A stretch of 64,000 nt of DNA from Nostoc sp. MG11 (GTDB lineage Bacteria > Cyanobacteriota > Cyanobacteriia > Cyanobacteriales > Nostocaceae), in NCBI RefSeq assembly GCF_014904695.1, contig NZ_JACXXN010000021.1:1-64000 (forward strand), written 5' to 3'. Below the pieces are notes generated by a model that did no database searches, had not been told where the DNA came from, and worked only from the letters and a program-made list of their open reading frames with translations. Within the stretch, counting starts at the first letter, position 1. Each line of letters opens with the position of its first letter. A program made the position numbers and the translations under genes. Positions 42,389-50,188 of the stretch are shown piece by piece.

Positions 42389-45300
42389 ATGAAAGGCGAC
42401 TTTACTCGATTCACCTTCCAACCAGAAAAACGTTATACCAGCGTGCTGATGCAGCAGGGACGGCTGCAACTAGATGCCGACTGGAATGAGCAAATGAGCA
42501 TCCTGGGATATCTCAACCAGACTCAGGCGCGAGACATGATTGGGGCTTCAGCGGGTACTTCCGAAACCGAAGGCGGATTCCAACTTCTCCCTACTCCCGA
42601 CAATACCGACTTAATTATTCGGGAAGGGCGTTTTTATCTAGGTGGGCTACTGTGTGAACTGCGTCTAGGTACGCCAATTAGTGTTAAGTGGCTGGATGAA
42701 AAGACTATCCAAATTCCCTTTGTGATGGTGGACGGATTGGCGTTAGCAAAAGACCAGTGGGTAGAAATCACCGGACAGAAGTTTAAGAAACGCATCAAAA
42801 TCTTAAAAGATGACCTAAAGCAACAAATTCTGGAATTAGCAGAGCCAGTACCAAAACCTACAGATGTCGGCGAAACGCTGCAACTGCGACGACTCATCAC
42901 CTATAAAACTCAACCTGAGTATACTAATCCCCCCGCTCCATCTGCCAACTTACTCTATCTTGTCTATCTAGATCTATGGCAACGACACGTTACGGTAATT
43001 GACGATCCAGAACTGCGAGAAGTGGCGCTTAACGGATTTGATACTACCACACGTCTAAAAACCATTGCTCAGGTGAAGTTGCTGGATGTCACTGAAGATA
43101 TTCACAAGTTGGCACAGCAGCTACTCCAACTAAATCAAAAAACCGGCCTCCTAACGCAGAAACCGCCACTTTCAACTTTGGAAAACCTGCCGGCATGGCA
43201 AAAACTGCTCAACCATGATGTATGGATGACTGCAAGTACGGCATTAGATCCCACTAGTGGCAATACTTTGGGAAACTACCTGGGTAAAGAGAACCGCCTC
43301 TACCGGGTCGAAATTCATGCAGATGGCACTTTGGAAAAGGCAACTTTCAAATGGTCACGCGACAACGGCAGCATTGTTAGTGCTGTAAAGTCTATTGAAG
43401 GCAACGTGATCAAGCTCAAAGGTCAAGATGAGTACAAGCTGTTTGCAGCCCAATTCTCAGAAGAGAAACCCTGGATTGAAATTATCAGCGAAGCCCAGGA
43501 ACTCCACAATCAGCCTGGTATTCTAGTTCGGCTCAAGGAGCTAAAACCGCCTAATCAATTATTATTTGACCAGAGTCAGATACAGGGTACTGACATTCCC
43601 AAAGCAACGCCGGAACAGGCAGAACAGCAGAAGTTAAAGGTGCGTCGCTGGGATGGTAAGGATTCTACTAGTAGCGATTGGAAGGTACTTGAGCAGGGAA
43701 TTAAGGTACAGTTTAATGCTACTAGCCTGGGCGATGAGTTCCGCAACGGCGACTTCTGGTTGATACCAGCGCGGGCGACTGGGAAGCAAATTGAGTGGCC
43801 AAGGGATCTGGCGAAAGTAAAAGACCAACCGGGGGAACCACTCCCGCAAAAGTCCACAGGTATTGAACACCGTTACGCCATTCTAGCGCTGGTGAAAACT
43901 GAAGCAAATACTGGCGAGTTTGTCCCAGCAATTGAAAATGATGACTGGACTCAATCTGATCTTCGTACTAAGTTCCCACCATTGATCAACTGTTTTGACA
44001 AAAACACTGGTTATACTGATGGTTCCTTTGGGATTGGAATTCAGCCAGAAGCAAGATTGCACGTCCGAGGAAATGCGACTCAAATAGCACAAGGAAAAAT
44101 TTCGACGGTTGGAGGCGATCGCTCAAAAATTGCGATCGCAGATATTAACCCTACTCAAGTCTTGATCTATAAGGGTTACACGCTAACAGTTAACGATAAA
44201 ACCAAGCTGGTAACTGATGTTGATATCAACGGTGTGTTAACAGTTGACCCGCCATTTGATGCCCCTCTAGCTGACCAAAAAGTTGAGTTCCAATATCAAC
44301 AACCCGTGATCCGCTTTGAAAGTAGCGCCACCGATATCTCTCCGCAATTTTTCCTCAACCCACAGGGCAATATCGGCATTGGAACGTTTAACCCAGCAGC
44401 AAAGCTGGAAATTAAAGGCATTACCAACGACCAAACTCTCAGCTTGCTACATATTAAAAATGCCATTGGGGGAAGTCTACTACACGTCAATTCAGACGGC
44501 AAGGTGGGCATCGGCATTGAGCAGCCCCAAGCTAACTTGGAAGTTAAAGGTATCCTCAAAACTACGACTGGTACGCTCAATCCTGGTTTTCTTGAAATTA
44601 AACCGCAGAATAACAGCCCTGTCAGCTTCACCTCAAATGCAGGCTACAGTTTCGACAATAACATCACGATCGCTAGCGGTGGACTCACAATTACCCAAGG
44701 CAGTGCAACGATCGCCAATGATGTCACAGTTAAAAATGGCAATATTAAGGTTCAAACGGGTAGTGCAATCATAAGTAATGATGTCACCGTTCAAAATGGC
44801 AACCTTAAAGTTGAAAAAGGCAATGCTGCGATCGCCAATGGCCTCACCATTCAAAATGGGGGAATGACAGTCAAGGGAAATGTGCAAATAAACGAAGGTA
44901 CTTTAACTATTGGCACTTTCCAAATTACCACCGACGGATTGCAATTTAACCAGCCGATAACTTTTGGTAGCAGCATTACTGTCAACCAAGGAATTACCGC
45001 CAGAAATGGCATTTCAATTCCCACGGGGGATGTAAATATTGGGACAGGAATTTTGCGAATTGGCAGCTTCCAAATTCGTGGTACTGCTCCTCAATTTAGC
45101 GAAGCTGTTGGCTTTAACAACGGCATCACCATCAATAAGGGCGGTGCTACAATTTCTGGCAACGTTACCTGTAATTTCAGCAGTGCAGAAAAACTTACCC
45201 TGAGAAATTCAATAGGAGAGCCACCAGAAAATTCGCCAGTTATTGACCTTCCTAACCAAAGACTTTCGATTCAAGATGGAGCAAACAAACTCATTACTTT

Positions 45301-46072
45301 ATCACCTCTAGAAAGCACAAATAACATTAAACTGAACATCTGTGGAAGTGCTGTCATCGGTAAAGAATATGTGACTCGGAATGCTCTAGCAAATTTGGCG
45401 CTGGATAATGGACTTCTTGTTGAGGGAGATGTCGGAATTGGTGTATTTGATACTACCCCTCCTGTCGCAAAACTAGAAGTCAGGAGTACATCAGATGCTA
45501 ATAAGATTGCGTTGAATATAACAAAATCAAACCGTGATAGTTTGTTTTATGTGAGGAATGATGGGCAGATTGGAATTGGTACAGGAGGTTTAAATCCTCT
45601 ATTTGCTCCTGTGTTTGATAGTAGTATTCCCCCGGCGGCAGTCAATCAAACTAAGCTATATGTGAAAGGAAATGCTTACGTTGACGGCAATATTTTTGTC
45701 AAAAAAGTAACGGGTGGGACGTTTACTAGCAATGATTTTGTCCAGATTTCATCTCGAACTTTAAAGGAAAATATCGCCAACTTATCTAGTCAAGAAGCGG
45801 TAGAGATGTTGAAAGCGCTCAATCCAGTTAAGTTTAACTATACAATCGAGGGGGACGATCGCACTCCTCACGCCGGATTCATTGCCGAAGAAGTACCTTC
45901 CCTACTTGCATCGTCTGATCACCAAGCAGTACGCCTGCTAGACGTGATCGCAGTGTTGACAAAAACAGTCAAAGATCAGCGAGAAATGTTGATGTCGCTA
46001 GCGAAGATTGTCAAGCAGCAACAACAGGCGATCGCTACTCTTACAGATAAACTGAATACTTCGGATAAATAG
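42389..46072 (+). CDS. eCIS tail fibre with N-terminal DUF6519-type domain and C-terminal S74 chaperone
   Basis: The product is 1227 aa with an AAAGGGA ribosome site. The N-terminus (MKGDFTRFTFQPEKRYTSVL, QQGRLQLDADWNEQ) is the baseplate-attaching domain seen at the end of many eCIS loci. About 570-900 are short beta repeats (VTVKNGNIKVQTGSAIISND and similar) typical of trimeric fibres, with several GNIGIGTF or DGKVGIGI type turns. Residues 1121-1227 are an intramolecular chaperone/peptidase S74 domain: SSRTLKENI with the Ser-Lys dyad, ALNPVKFNY, AGFIAEEV and a C-terminal coiled coil. It probably trims itself after folding. This is the receptor-binding fibre. Confidence 0.88.
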   Translation: MKGDFTRFTFQPEKRYTSVLMQQGRLQLDADWNEQMSILGYLNQTQARDMIGASAGTSETEGGFQLLPTPDNTDLIIREGRFYLGGLLCELRLGTPISVKWLDEKTIQIPFVMVDGLALAKDQWVEITGQKFKKRIKILKDDLKQQILELAEPVPKPTDVGETLQLRRLITYKTQPEYTNPPAPSANLLYLVYLDLWQRHVTVIDDPELREVALNGFDTTTRLKTIAQVKLLDVTEDIHKLAQQLLQLNQKTGLLTQKPPLSTLENLPAWQKLLNHDVWMTASTALDPTSGNTLGNYLGKENRLYRVEIHADGTLEKATFKWSRDNGSIVSAVKSIEGNVIKLKGQDEYKLFAAQFSEEKPWIEIISEAQELHNQPGILVRLKELKPPNQLLFDQSQIQGTDIPKATPEQAEQQKLKVRRWDGKDSTSSDWKVLEQGIKVQFNATSLGDEFRNGDFWLIPARATGKQIEWPRDLAKVKDQPGEPLPQKSTGIEHRYAILALVKTEANTGEFVPAIENDDWTQSDLRTKFPPLINCFDKNTGYTDGSFGIGIQPEARLHVRGNATQIAQGKISTVGGDRSKIAIADINPTQVLIYKGYTLTVNDKTKLVTDVDINGVLTVDPPFDAPLADQKVEFQYQQPVIRFESSATDISPQFFLNPQGNIGIGTFNPAAKLEIKGITNDQTLSLLHIKNAIGGSLLHVNSDGKVGIGIEQPQANLEVKGILKTTTGTLNPGFLEIKPQNNSPVSFTSNAGYSFDNNITIASGGLTITQGSATIANDVTVKNGNIKVQTGSAIISNDVTVQNGNLKVEKGNAAIANGLTIQNGGMTVKGNVQINEGTLTIGTFQITTDGLQFNQPITFGSSITVNQGITARNGISIPTGDVNIGTGILRIGSFQIRGTAPQFSEAVGFNNGITINKGGATISGNVTCNFSSAEKLTLRNSIGEPPENSPVIDLPNQRLSIQDGANKLITLSPLESTNNIKLNICGSAVIGKEYVTRNALANLALDNGLLVEGDVGIGVFDTTPPVAKLEVRSTSDANKIALNITKSNRDSLFYVRNDGQIGIGTGGLNPLFAPVFDSSIPPAAVNQTKLYVKGNAYVDGNIFVKKVTGGTFTSNDFVQISSRTLKENIANLSSQEAVEMLKALNPVKFNYTIEGDDRTPHAGFIAEEVPSLLASSDHQAVRLLDVIAVLTKTVKDQREMLMSLAKIVKQQQQAIATLTDKLNTSDK

Positions 46073-46097
46073 CACATCACAACTCAATTCACTCACC

Positions 46098-46343
46098 ATG
46101 ACAAACATTACCATTTTTAACGTTGACGACAACATCAAAAACCTCTTGCAAGAAAGAGCTGCAAGAAATGGCCGTTCTCTAGAAGAAGAAGTAAAAGAAA
46201 TTCTCCATCTTGCTTTAATAGAAAGTCAAAAACCGCCTATAAATCTTGTAAATCTGATAGAAAAACGCTTTGCCCACTTGGGAGATTTTGAACTAGGAGA
46301 AATTACCAGAGAACCTATGCGTCCTGCGCCCACTTTTGAATGA
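46098..46343 (+). CDS. FitA/VapB-type ribbon-helix-helix antitoxin (orphan)
   Basis: The product is 81 aa, 26 bp after the fibre gene, with no strong ribosome site. The N-terminal ribbon-helix-helix (TNITIFNVDDNIKNLLQERA, then RNGRSLEEEVKEIL) is that of FitA-like antitoxins, and the C-terminus (ELGEITREPMRPAPTFE) is the acidic toxin-wrapping tail. The ATGA overlap with the next frame is a typical antitoxin-toxin junction, but the toxin is broken. It may be a relic or a free repressor. Confidence 0.82.
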   Translation: MTNITIFNVDDNIKNLLQERAARNGRSLEEEVKEILHLALIESQKPPINLVNLIEKRFAHLGDFELGEITREPMRPAPTFE

Positions 46344-46423
46344 TTATTCTTGATACTAATATTTGGAGATGGGTTTTTTGTTGTGGAAGCGATCGCTTGT
46401 CTATTTACCCTTTTCCCAACTAA
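46340..46423 (+). pseudogene. Truncated PIN-domain toxin (FitB/VapC type)
   Basis: Starting at the ATG that overlaps the antitoxin stop, the frame reads MIILDTNIWRW, the conserved start of PIN toxins with the first catalytic Asp, then degenerates and stops after 27 codons. No continuation is visible in the next 40 bp before the MITE-like repeat at 46465. The toxin is therefore inactive. Confidence 0.75.
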
Positions 46424-46464
46424 TATGCTTAACCAAGAGTATCCTGATCTGATTGAGAACTGTT

Positions 46465-46629
46465 AGAGGATGTTTGAAAAGTCCTATCGTGGGTAGCAAA
46501 ACGTTTTAGATCCCCCTAAATCCCCCTTAAAAAGGGTGACTTTAAGAAGTTTTCCCCCTTTTTTAAGGGGGGCTAGGGGGGATCGATTAGTGCCTAAAAT
46601 CACAGCCAACCACTTTTCAAACAACCTCT
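46465..46629. mobile_element. 165-bp MITE-like inverted repeat element
   Basis: Ends AGAGGATGTTTGAAAAGT (46465-46482) and the reverse complement with one mismatch (46612-46629). The centre carries a long imperfect hairpin (CCCCCTAAATCCCCCTTAAA against TTTTAAGGGGGGCTAGGGGG). No coding capacity. The right end abuts the stop codon of the phosphotransferase gene, so it also serves as that gene's 3' hairpin. Confidence 0.75.
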
Positions 46630-47597
46630 TAGGCAAATCCACAAGTTAACAACAATTCTGTAAACCGCGCTTCCTCTTGAACCCTCATTATTCTTAATTG
46701 TGTCATGGCTTCCATGAAAGCATTGTCACCTTTCACCTGACAGCTAATAGCCCAGTCAATAGTTTGCAGCAGTGAAAATTGGAATACACGCTGCAACAGT
46801 GCGGGCTGATCAGATTCACGATATGCTGGCAGCACCCGCGACAAGAAGTCTAAACCATAGTCCTCATAAATCCAGAGGAAATCCCATGCCGGATCTCCAA
46901 TCATTATGTCTCCAAAGTCAATGATGGCAGTGACCTGCTTCGCTTTCTCATCGAAGAGAACATGATCTGGAGAAAGGTCGCCGTGCAGCAACGTGAAGCG
47001 AAAATCTGAGGTGTTGCCGGATTCCAGATAATTCCCAATCACCCGCTCAATAAACAAGCACTCTGATTTATCTAGGATTGCAAACAGATTCTCTTGCGCT
47101 TGTTTCAACAAATCAGAACACCGATTTGCATATTCATTGGCTAATACATGACAATCTTCTGCAAGCCTTACGTCCACCGAGTGCATCTGGTTCAAGAAGT
47201 GCGCTACTTGCTCCGCACAACGGGCTCGACTTGCTTCGTCAAGTGTGAAATATTGTTCTTGGGAAAGAGCGTGACCGGGCAGGAGTGGGTAAGCGATAAA
47301 TGACAGTTTCGGATTATCTTCAAAGGAGGCAATTTGCGGAGATGGAATCGGGAGCGTAATTTGATTTACAAGTTTGGGGAGCAAACAGTATTCGCGTTTT
47401 AGACTCGCGCGTGCCTCGTCGTGTTTAGCAAAGCGGAAGACCCATTGATCATTTACAACGTATGCTGAACAGAAGTCTCCATCAGCGAGATAGCATATTG
47501 AGTCAATTGTCCATTCCGGACAACAACGCAAAATAGCCTTTGTAATTTCTCTAAGTGTCAAATTACCCATCCTTGACAGGTTAAGAAAATTGCTCAT
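46629..47597 (-). CDS. APH-family (aminoglycoside phosphotransferase-like) kinase
   Basis: The product is 322 aa. It has the APH kinase fold: nucleotide-pocket region SAYVVNDQWVFRFAKHDEAR with a Lys, catalytic loop HGDLSPDHVL (His205, Asp207), metal-binding IDFGD (Asp227) and GDPAWDFLWIYEDYG. The family phosphorylates small molecules such as aminoglycosides, choline or homoserine, and chromosomal copies usually have unknown substrates; antibiotic resistance should not be assumed. An internal ATG (MGNL) ten codons in is an alternative start. It lies 3 bp after the small gene upstream. Confidence 0.83.
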   Translation of the reverse strand: MSNFLNLSRMGNLTLREITKAILRCCPEWTIDSICYLADGDFCSAYVVNDQWVFRFAKHDEARASLKREYCLLPKLVNQITLPIPSPQIASFEDNPKLSFIAYPLLPGHALSQEQYFTLDEASRARCAEQVAHFLNQMHSVDVRLAEDCHVLANEYANRCSDLLKQAQENLFAILDKSECLFIERVIGNYLESGNTSDFRFTLLHGDLSPDHVLFDEKAKQVTAIIDFGDIMIGDPAWDFLWIYEDYGLDFLSRVLPAYRESDQPALLQRVFQFSLLQTIDWAISCQVKGDNAFMEAMTQLRIMRVQEEARFTELLLTCGFA

Positions 47598-47600
47598 TTG

Positions 47601-47909
47601 TCAAGAGGGTGCAGTAAAAGGAGATAAATCTAGCTTGGAGACAGGCTTTCGGACACTTTTAACCACACCTAAGTCAAGGTTTTCTTTCGCAGCAAAGTAT
47701 TTAACGGGGTCATCAGCTTGGCCTTTTTCTTGCGCTACGCTGAAATGGTAGAGTCCACGAAAAATCATCTCTAAAGAAATGCGGTCAAATGGTAAAGATA
47801 ATTCATCTGCAACCATTACAGTAATATATACCCCTTTACCACGATGGTAGAGGGGTGCGGCAGTGAACCGAGAATTGGAGAAAATAAATTTAGTGCTAAC
47901 GGTGCCCAT
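47601..47909 (-). CDS. Hypothetical protein upstream of the APH kinase
   Basis: The product is 102 aa from ATG 47909 (a GTG at 47912 adds one residue). I recognise no domain. The N-terminal half is beta-like (STKFIFSNSRFTAAPLYHRG, GVYITVMVADELSLPFDRIS), followed by a helix (LEMIFRGLYHFSVAQEKGQA) and a basic tail. It is only 3 bp from the kinase gene, so the two are probably co-transcribed. Confidence 0.5.
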   Translation of the reverse strand: MGTVSTKFIFSNSRFTAAPLYHRGKGVYITVMVADELSLPFDRISLEMIFRGLYHFSVAQEKGQADDPVKYFAAKENLDLGVVKSVRKPVSKLDLSPFTAPS

Positions 47910-48009
47910 CACCCGCCGCAGATAACCTCTGCATCAAACCGATCATTTTTCGGCGGTAGGTGTGCATGAGCGTTGTTAGCTTGCGCCTGCTGTTACTCGA
48001 TCTGCACAG

Positions 48010-48291
48010 CTATTTTTTGAGTTCGTCAATCTTACTATGTAGCTGGTTTACTGATGCAGACAATTGAGATATTTCTCTCAAAATTCGGTCAATCAAGATA
48101 ACATAGTCATCGCGTTCAGGCGGGCCGCCAGGAGGTAAGCATTCTGCAACCTTATCCCCCCCCAGTAACTCTTGAAATTGTGCAACAATTTCAACAATAA
48201 GATAAGGTGACTTTTTTAGGTCAATTGTGTCGCCGTATCTTTTGATTATTTCATCTATCGCCTTCTCTTGAAGTTTGACTTGGTTTTCCAT
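48010..48291 (-). CDS. Small acidic protein with central PPGGPP motif, candidate modification substrate
   Basis: The product is 93 aa, ATG 48291 with a good GGAGG ribosome site. It is last in the set with the oxygenase (8 bp upstream) and the glycosyltransferase. Helical N-terminal part (KAIDEIIKRYGDTIDLKKSP, then LIVEIVAQFQELLGG), a central loop AECLPPGGPPERDDY (Pro53, 54, 57, 58) and a C-terminal heptad helix (LIDRILREISQLSASVNQLH) that could form a coiled coil. No family with known function is recognised. Because its partners are a prolyl-hydroxylase-like and a hydroxyproline-GlcNAc-transferase-like enzyme, the prolines in the loop are attractive target sites; this is inference. Confidence 0.7.
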   Translation of the reverse strand: MENQVKLQEKAIDEIIKRYGDTIDLKKSPYLIVEIVAQFQELLGGDKVAECLPPGGPPERDDYVILIDRILREISQLSASVNQLHSKIDELKK

Positions 48292-48299
48292 TTTGCCTC

Positions 48300-48920
48300 C
48301 TATATGGGGTTGATGAAACTATTTTGTCTAATCCAAGTATTGAGCGTGATTTTTATTCCCCGCTTTACTTGTAAGCTGGCATGAATCATAGCATAGTTGC
48401 AATTTCCATTCTTTAAAAGATTATCCCAGAATACCAGTCTTCCTTGTATTGGCATCACATAATGATTTAAGGCTCTAAAATAAGTTTCACCTCCCTTTTG
48501 TGGAGATAAAAGATATATCAAAATTGTTTTTTTTCTCTCTCCCGACGGGTGATCTTTCCAGCATCCACAGTCATTATGAAAGTTATAAAAGTCACCATAC
48601 TCATACTTTGTTATCTGCCAATTTTCTAATTTATCCAAATCAACATTTATTTTCTTATGAAGCAAGCTCTTAATGCTATCAGTTTTGTTTTTTAAGTTAT
48701 AACCAAAATTGCACTCATGGAGTACCTGACTTTTTCTATGGCTAGAAAAATACTCATGGTGACTAAAAGTATTATGTTGTAATGCTACTTTTGCCGTCGT
48801 CCAAAAAAGATTGAGACTACTTTCTTCTAGTAGATTACGGCATTTGCTTTCTGGTAAGAAATTATCAATTATGTTTATACCGTTTAATTTTAAAATATCA
48901 AAATTGTCAATATTATTCAT
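48300..48920 (-). CDS. Prolyl-4-hydroxylase-like 2-oxoglutarate/Fe(II) dioxygenase
   Basis: From ATG 48920 the product is 206 aa; a TTG at 48926 is in frame. The C-terminal half is a complete 2OG-Fe(II) oxygenase: YEYGDFYNFHND with His115 and Asp117, TILIYLLSPQKGGETYF, GRLVFWDNL and MIHASLQVKRGIKITLNTW with His180 and Lys190. This gives the Fe triad and the 2OG-binding base. The pattern is that of P4H/PhyA enzymes that hydroxylate proline in proteins. It overlaps the GT60 gene by 8 bp, so they are translated together. The unusually low GC suggests horizontal transfer. Confidence 0.87.
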   Translation of the reverse strand: MNNIDNFDILKLNGINIIDNFLPESKCRNLLEESSLNLFWTTAKVALQHNTFSHHEYFSSHRKSQVLHECNFGYNLKNKTDSIKSLLHKKINVDLDKLENWQITKYEYGDFYNFHNDCGCWKDHPSGERKKTILIYLLSPQKGGETYFRALNHYVMPIQGRLVFWDNLLKNGNCNYAMIHASLQVKRGIKITLNTWIRQNSFINPI

Positions 48921-49800
48921 TTTCAATTAATTTGTATCCTATAAATTCTTCGTAATCGGAGATGCTTCTCGTTTTTCCTAGCGGAAAATTTTTGTATTCC
49001 ACTCCTTTGAAGATTCTTTTAATTCTTTGGCAAGACTTGGCATCAAGTATGTGCCAGTTATTGTGATTTTCCCAGTGAGGTGTTCTGGTTGTTCGGTCAT
49101 AAAGATGCCATGCTATGACCCTATGCGGATGAAAAAAATCATAACCATGACAATAAGCTCTTAAACCCGTTGTGATTTCATCCCCATAAAAGTAAATATT
49201 GGGATCGAAGGGAATTTCACGGTTAAAGTTGCCTATTGTAAATAAAAAGCCAAGCGAAATAAAATGAGCTTTTATTGGGGATTTGATCCATTTGAAATAC
49301 GGAATGGGTTGGCCGTTAAATTTGGTGAGTAAATTAAAATAATACCCTTCGACATACATTTTAAGTGGGTAGTTGGATTTATTTTTTGGAAAAGATTTGG
49401 GATCGAAGGATGGTGGGTAGCCTGTCAAAATGGGTTTGGATATGCCGTTGTTCTGCAACTCTATAAGCATGTTTATTAATTTAATGTCCCACTTTTTTGA
49501 AAAGCGTATGTGTGAATCAATTAGTAATGTATAGGTTTCGTTATCCCAGTTCTTTTGCGCGACGCTTCTTGCCCAGTTCGCGCCTTTACTTTCTCTGTAG
49601 TCAATATCAATAATATTAATGTTTGCTGAGTTTAAGATCTCTTTTGTCAATGTTTCTGATTTGTCATGTTGCCAACAGATGGAGATTTTTAATCGCGTGC
49701 TGTCATGGGCATTATTTAAGAGACTTTCAATTGTATAAATTAATTGGGTATCTCTGTAGGATGGAATTTGCACAAATATTTCATCTTGGTTTTTCTTCAT
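48913..49800 (-). CDS. GT60-like polypeptide (hydroxyproline) N-acetylglucosaminyltransferase
   Basis: From ATG 49800 (TTG 49833 extends it by 11) the product is 295 aa. It matches the Skp1-type GlcNAc-transferase family (PF11397): IFVQIPSYRDTQLIYTIESL at the N-terminus, LKISICWQHD, SKGANWARSVAQ, the metal-binding LIDSHIRFSKKWD (Asp95-x-His97), and FYGDEITTGLRAYCHGYDFF with HPHRVIAWHLYDR. In Dictyostelium and Toxoplasma the relative Gnt1 adds GlcNAc to hydroxyproline of Skp1. The neighbouring hydroxylase mirrors that pathway. It is AT-rich and cytoplasmic, with no signal peptide. Confidence 0.85.
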   Translation of the reverse strand: MKKNQDEIFVQIPSYRDTQLIYTIESLLNNAHDSTRLKISICWQHDKSETLTKEILNSANINIIDIDYRESKGANWARSVAQKNWDNETYTLLIDSHIRFSKKWDIKLINMLIELQNNGISKPILTGYPPSFDPKSFPKNKSNYPLKMYVEGYYFNLLTKFNGQPIPYFKWIKSPIKAHFISLGFLFTIGNFNREIPFDPNIYFYGDEITTGLRAYCHGYDFFHPHRVIAWHLYDRTTRTPHWENHNNWHILDAKSCQRIKRIFKGVEYKNFPLGKTRSISDYEEFIGYKLIENE

Positions 49801-49833
49801 GATTTTATTCTTTCTGCATATTCTCGTGAACAA

Positions 49834-50114
49834 AATCCTTTGTATGTAAGGCTTCTGCCACTTATTTTCTTCATAAATAAGGATTTATGATGGTTAATCA
49901 GGGTCTATTACAATTAGAGAAAAGAATTGAATCAGACTTTAAAAGTGAAAGTTGACCATAAAAAGGTAAAGGAATTATGCAGATCCCCCACGCACGATTA
50001 TCATTCTTATTTTAATGTTTTGAGTATTTTAACTGATTGACAAAATGGGTTTTATCTTAATCTGTCACGAAAGCAAATTACCTTACATTTAGATTTAGTA
50101 GCCAATACCTTCGC
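49834..50114. promoter_or_regulatory. AT-rich leader of the GT60 gene set
   Basis: About 280 bp of very AT-rich sequence between the GT60 start and the EF-G terminator. It must contain the promoter of the minus-strand gene set. No specific operator was recognised. Confidence 0.4.
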
Positions 50115-50154
50115 CAAAAAAAAGAGTATAAGGACACCAAATCGCGGTGTCCTT
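50115..50154 (-). terminator. Rho-independent terminator of the EF-G-like gene
   Basis: On the minus strand, AAGGACACC (from 50154 down to 50146) pairs with GGTGTCCTT (50138 down to 50130) across a 7-nt loop. A run of eight T (from the A-run at 50115-50122) follows after a short gap. Confidence 0.8.
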
Positions 50155-50188
50155 AATGAAAAAATTCAGTGGATTCTAGATACCAAAA

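Noticed and set aside
10240-46072. Prophage or type VI secretion system
   Set aside because: No capsid, terminase, portal, integrase or lysis module, and no TssJLM membrane complex; DUF4157, Pvc16-like and Pvc15-like genes mark an eCIS instead.
46629-47597. Antibiotic resistance gene
   Set aside because: The APH fold is present, but chromosomal members act on many small molecules and nothing here points to a drug substrate.
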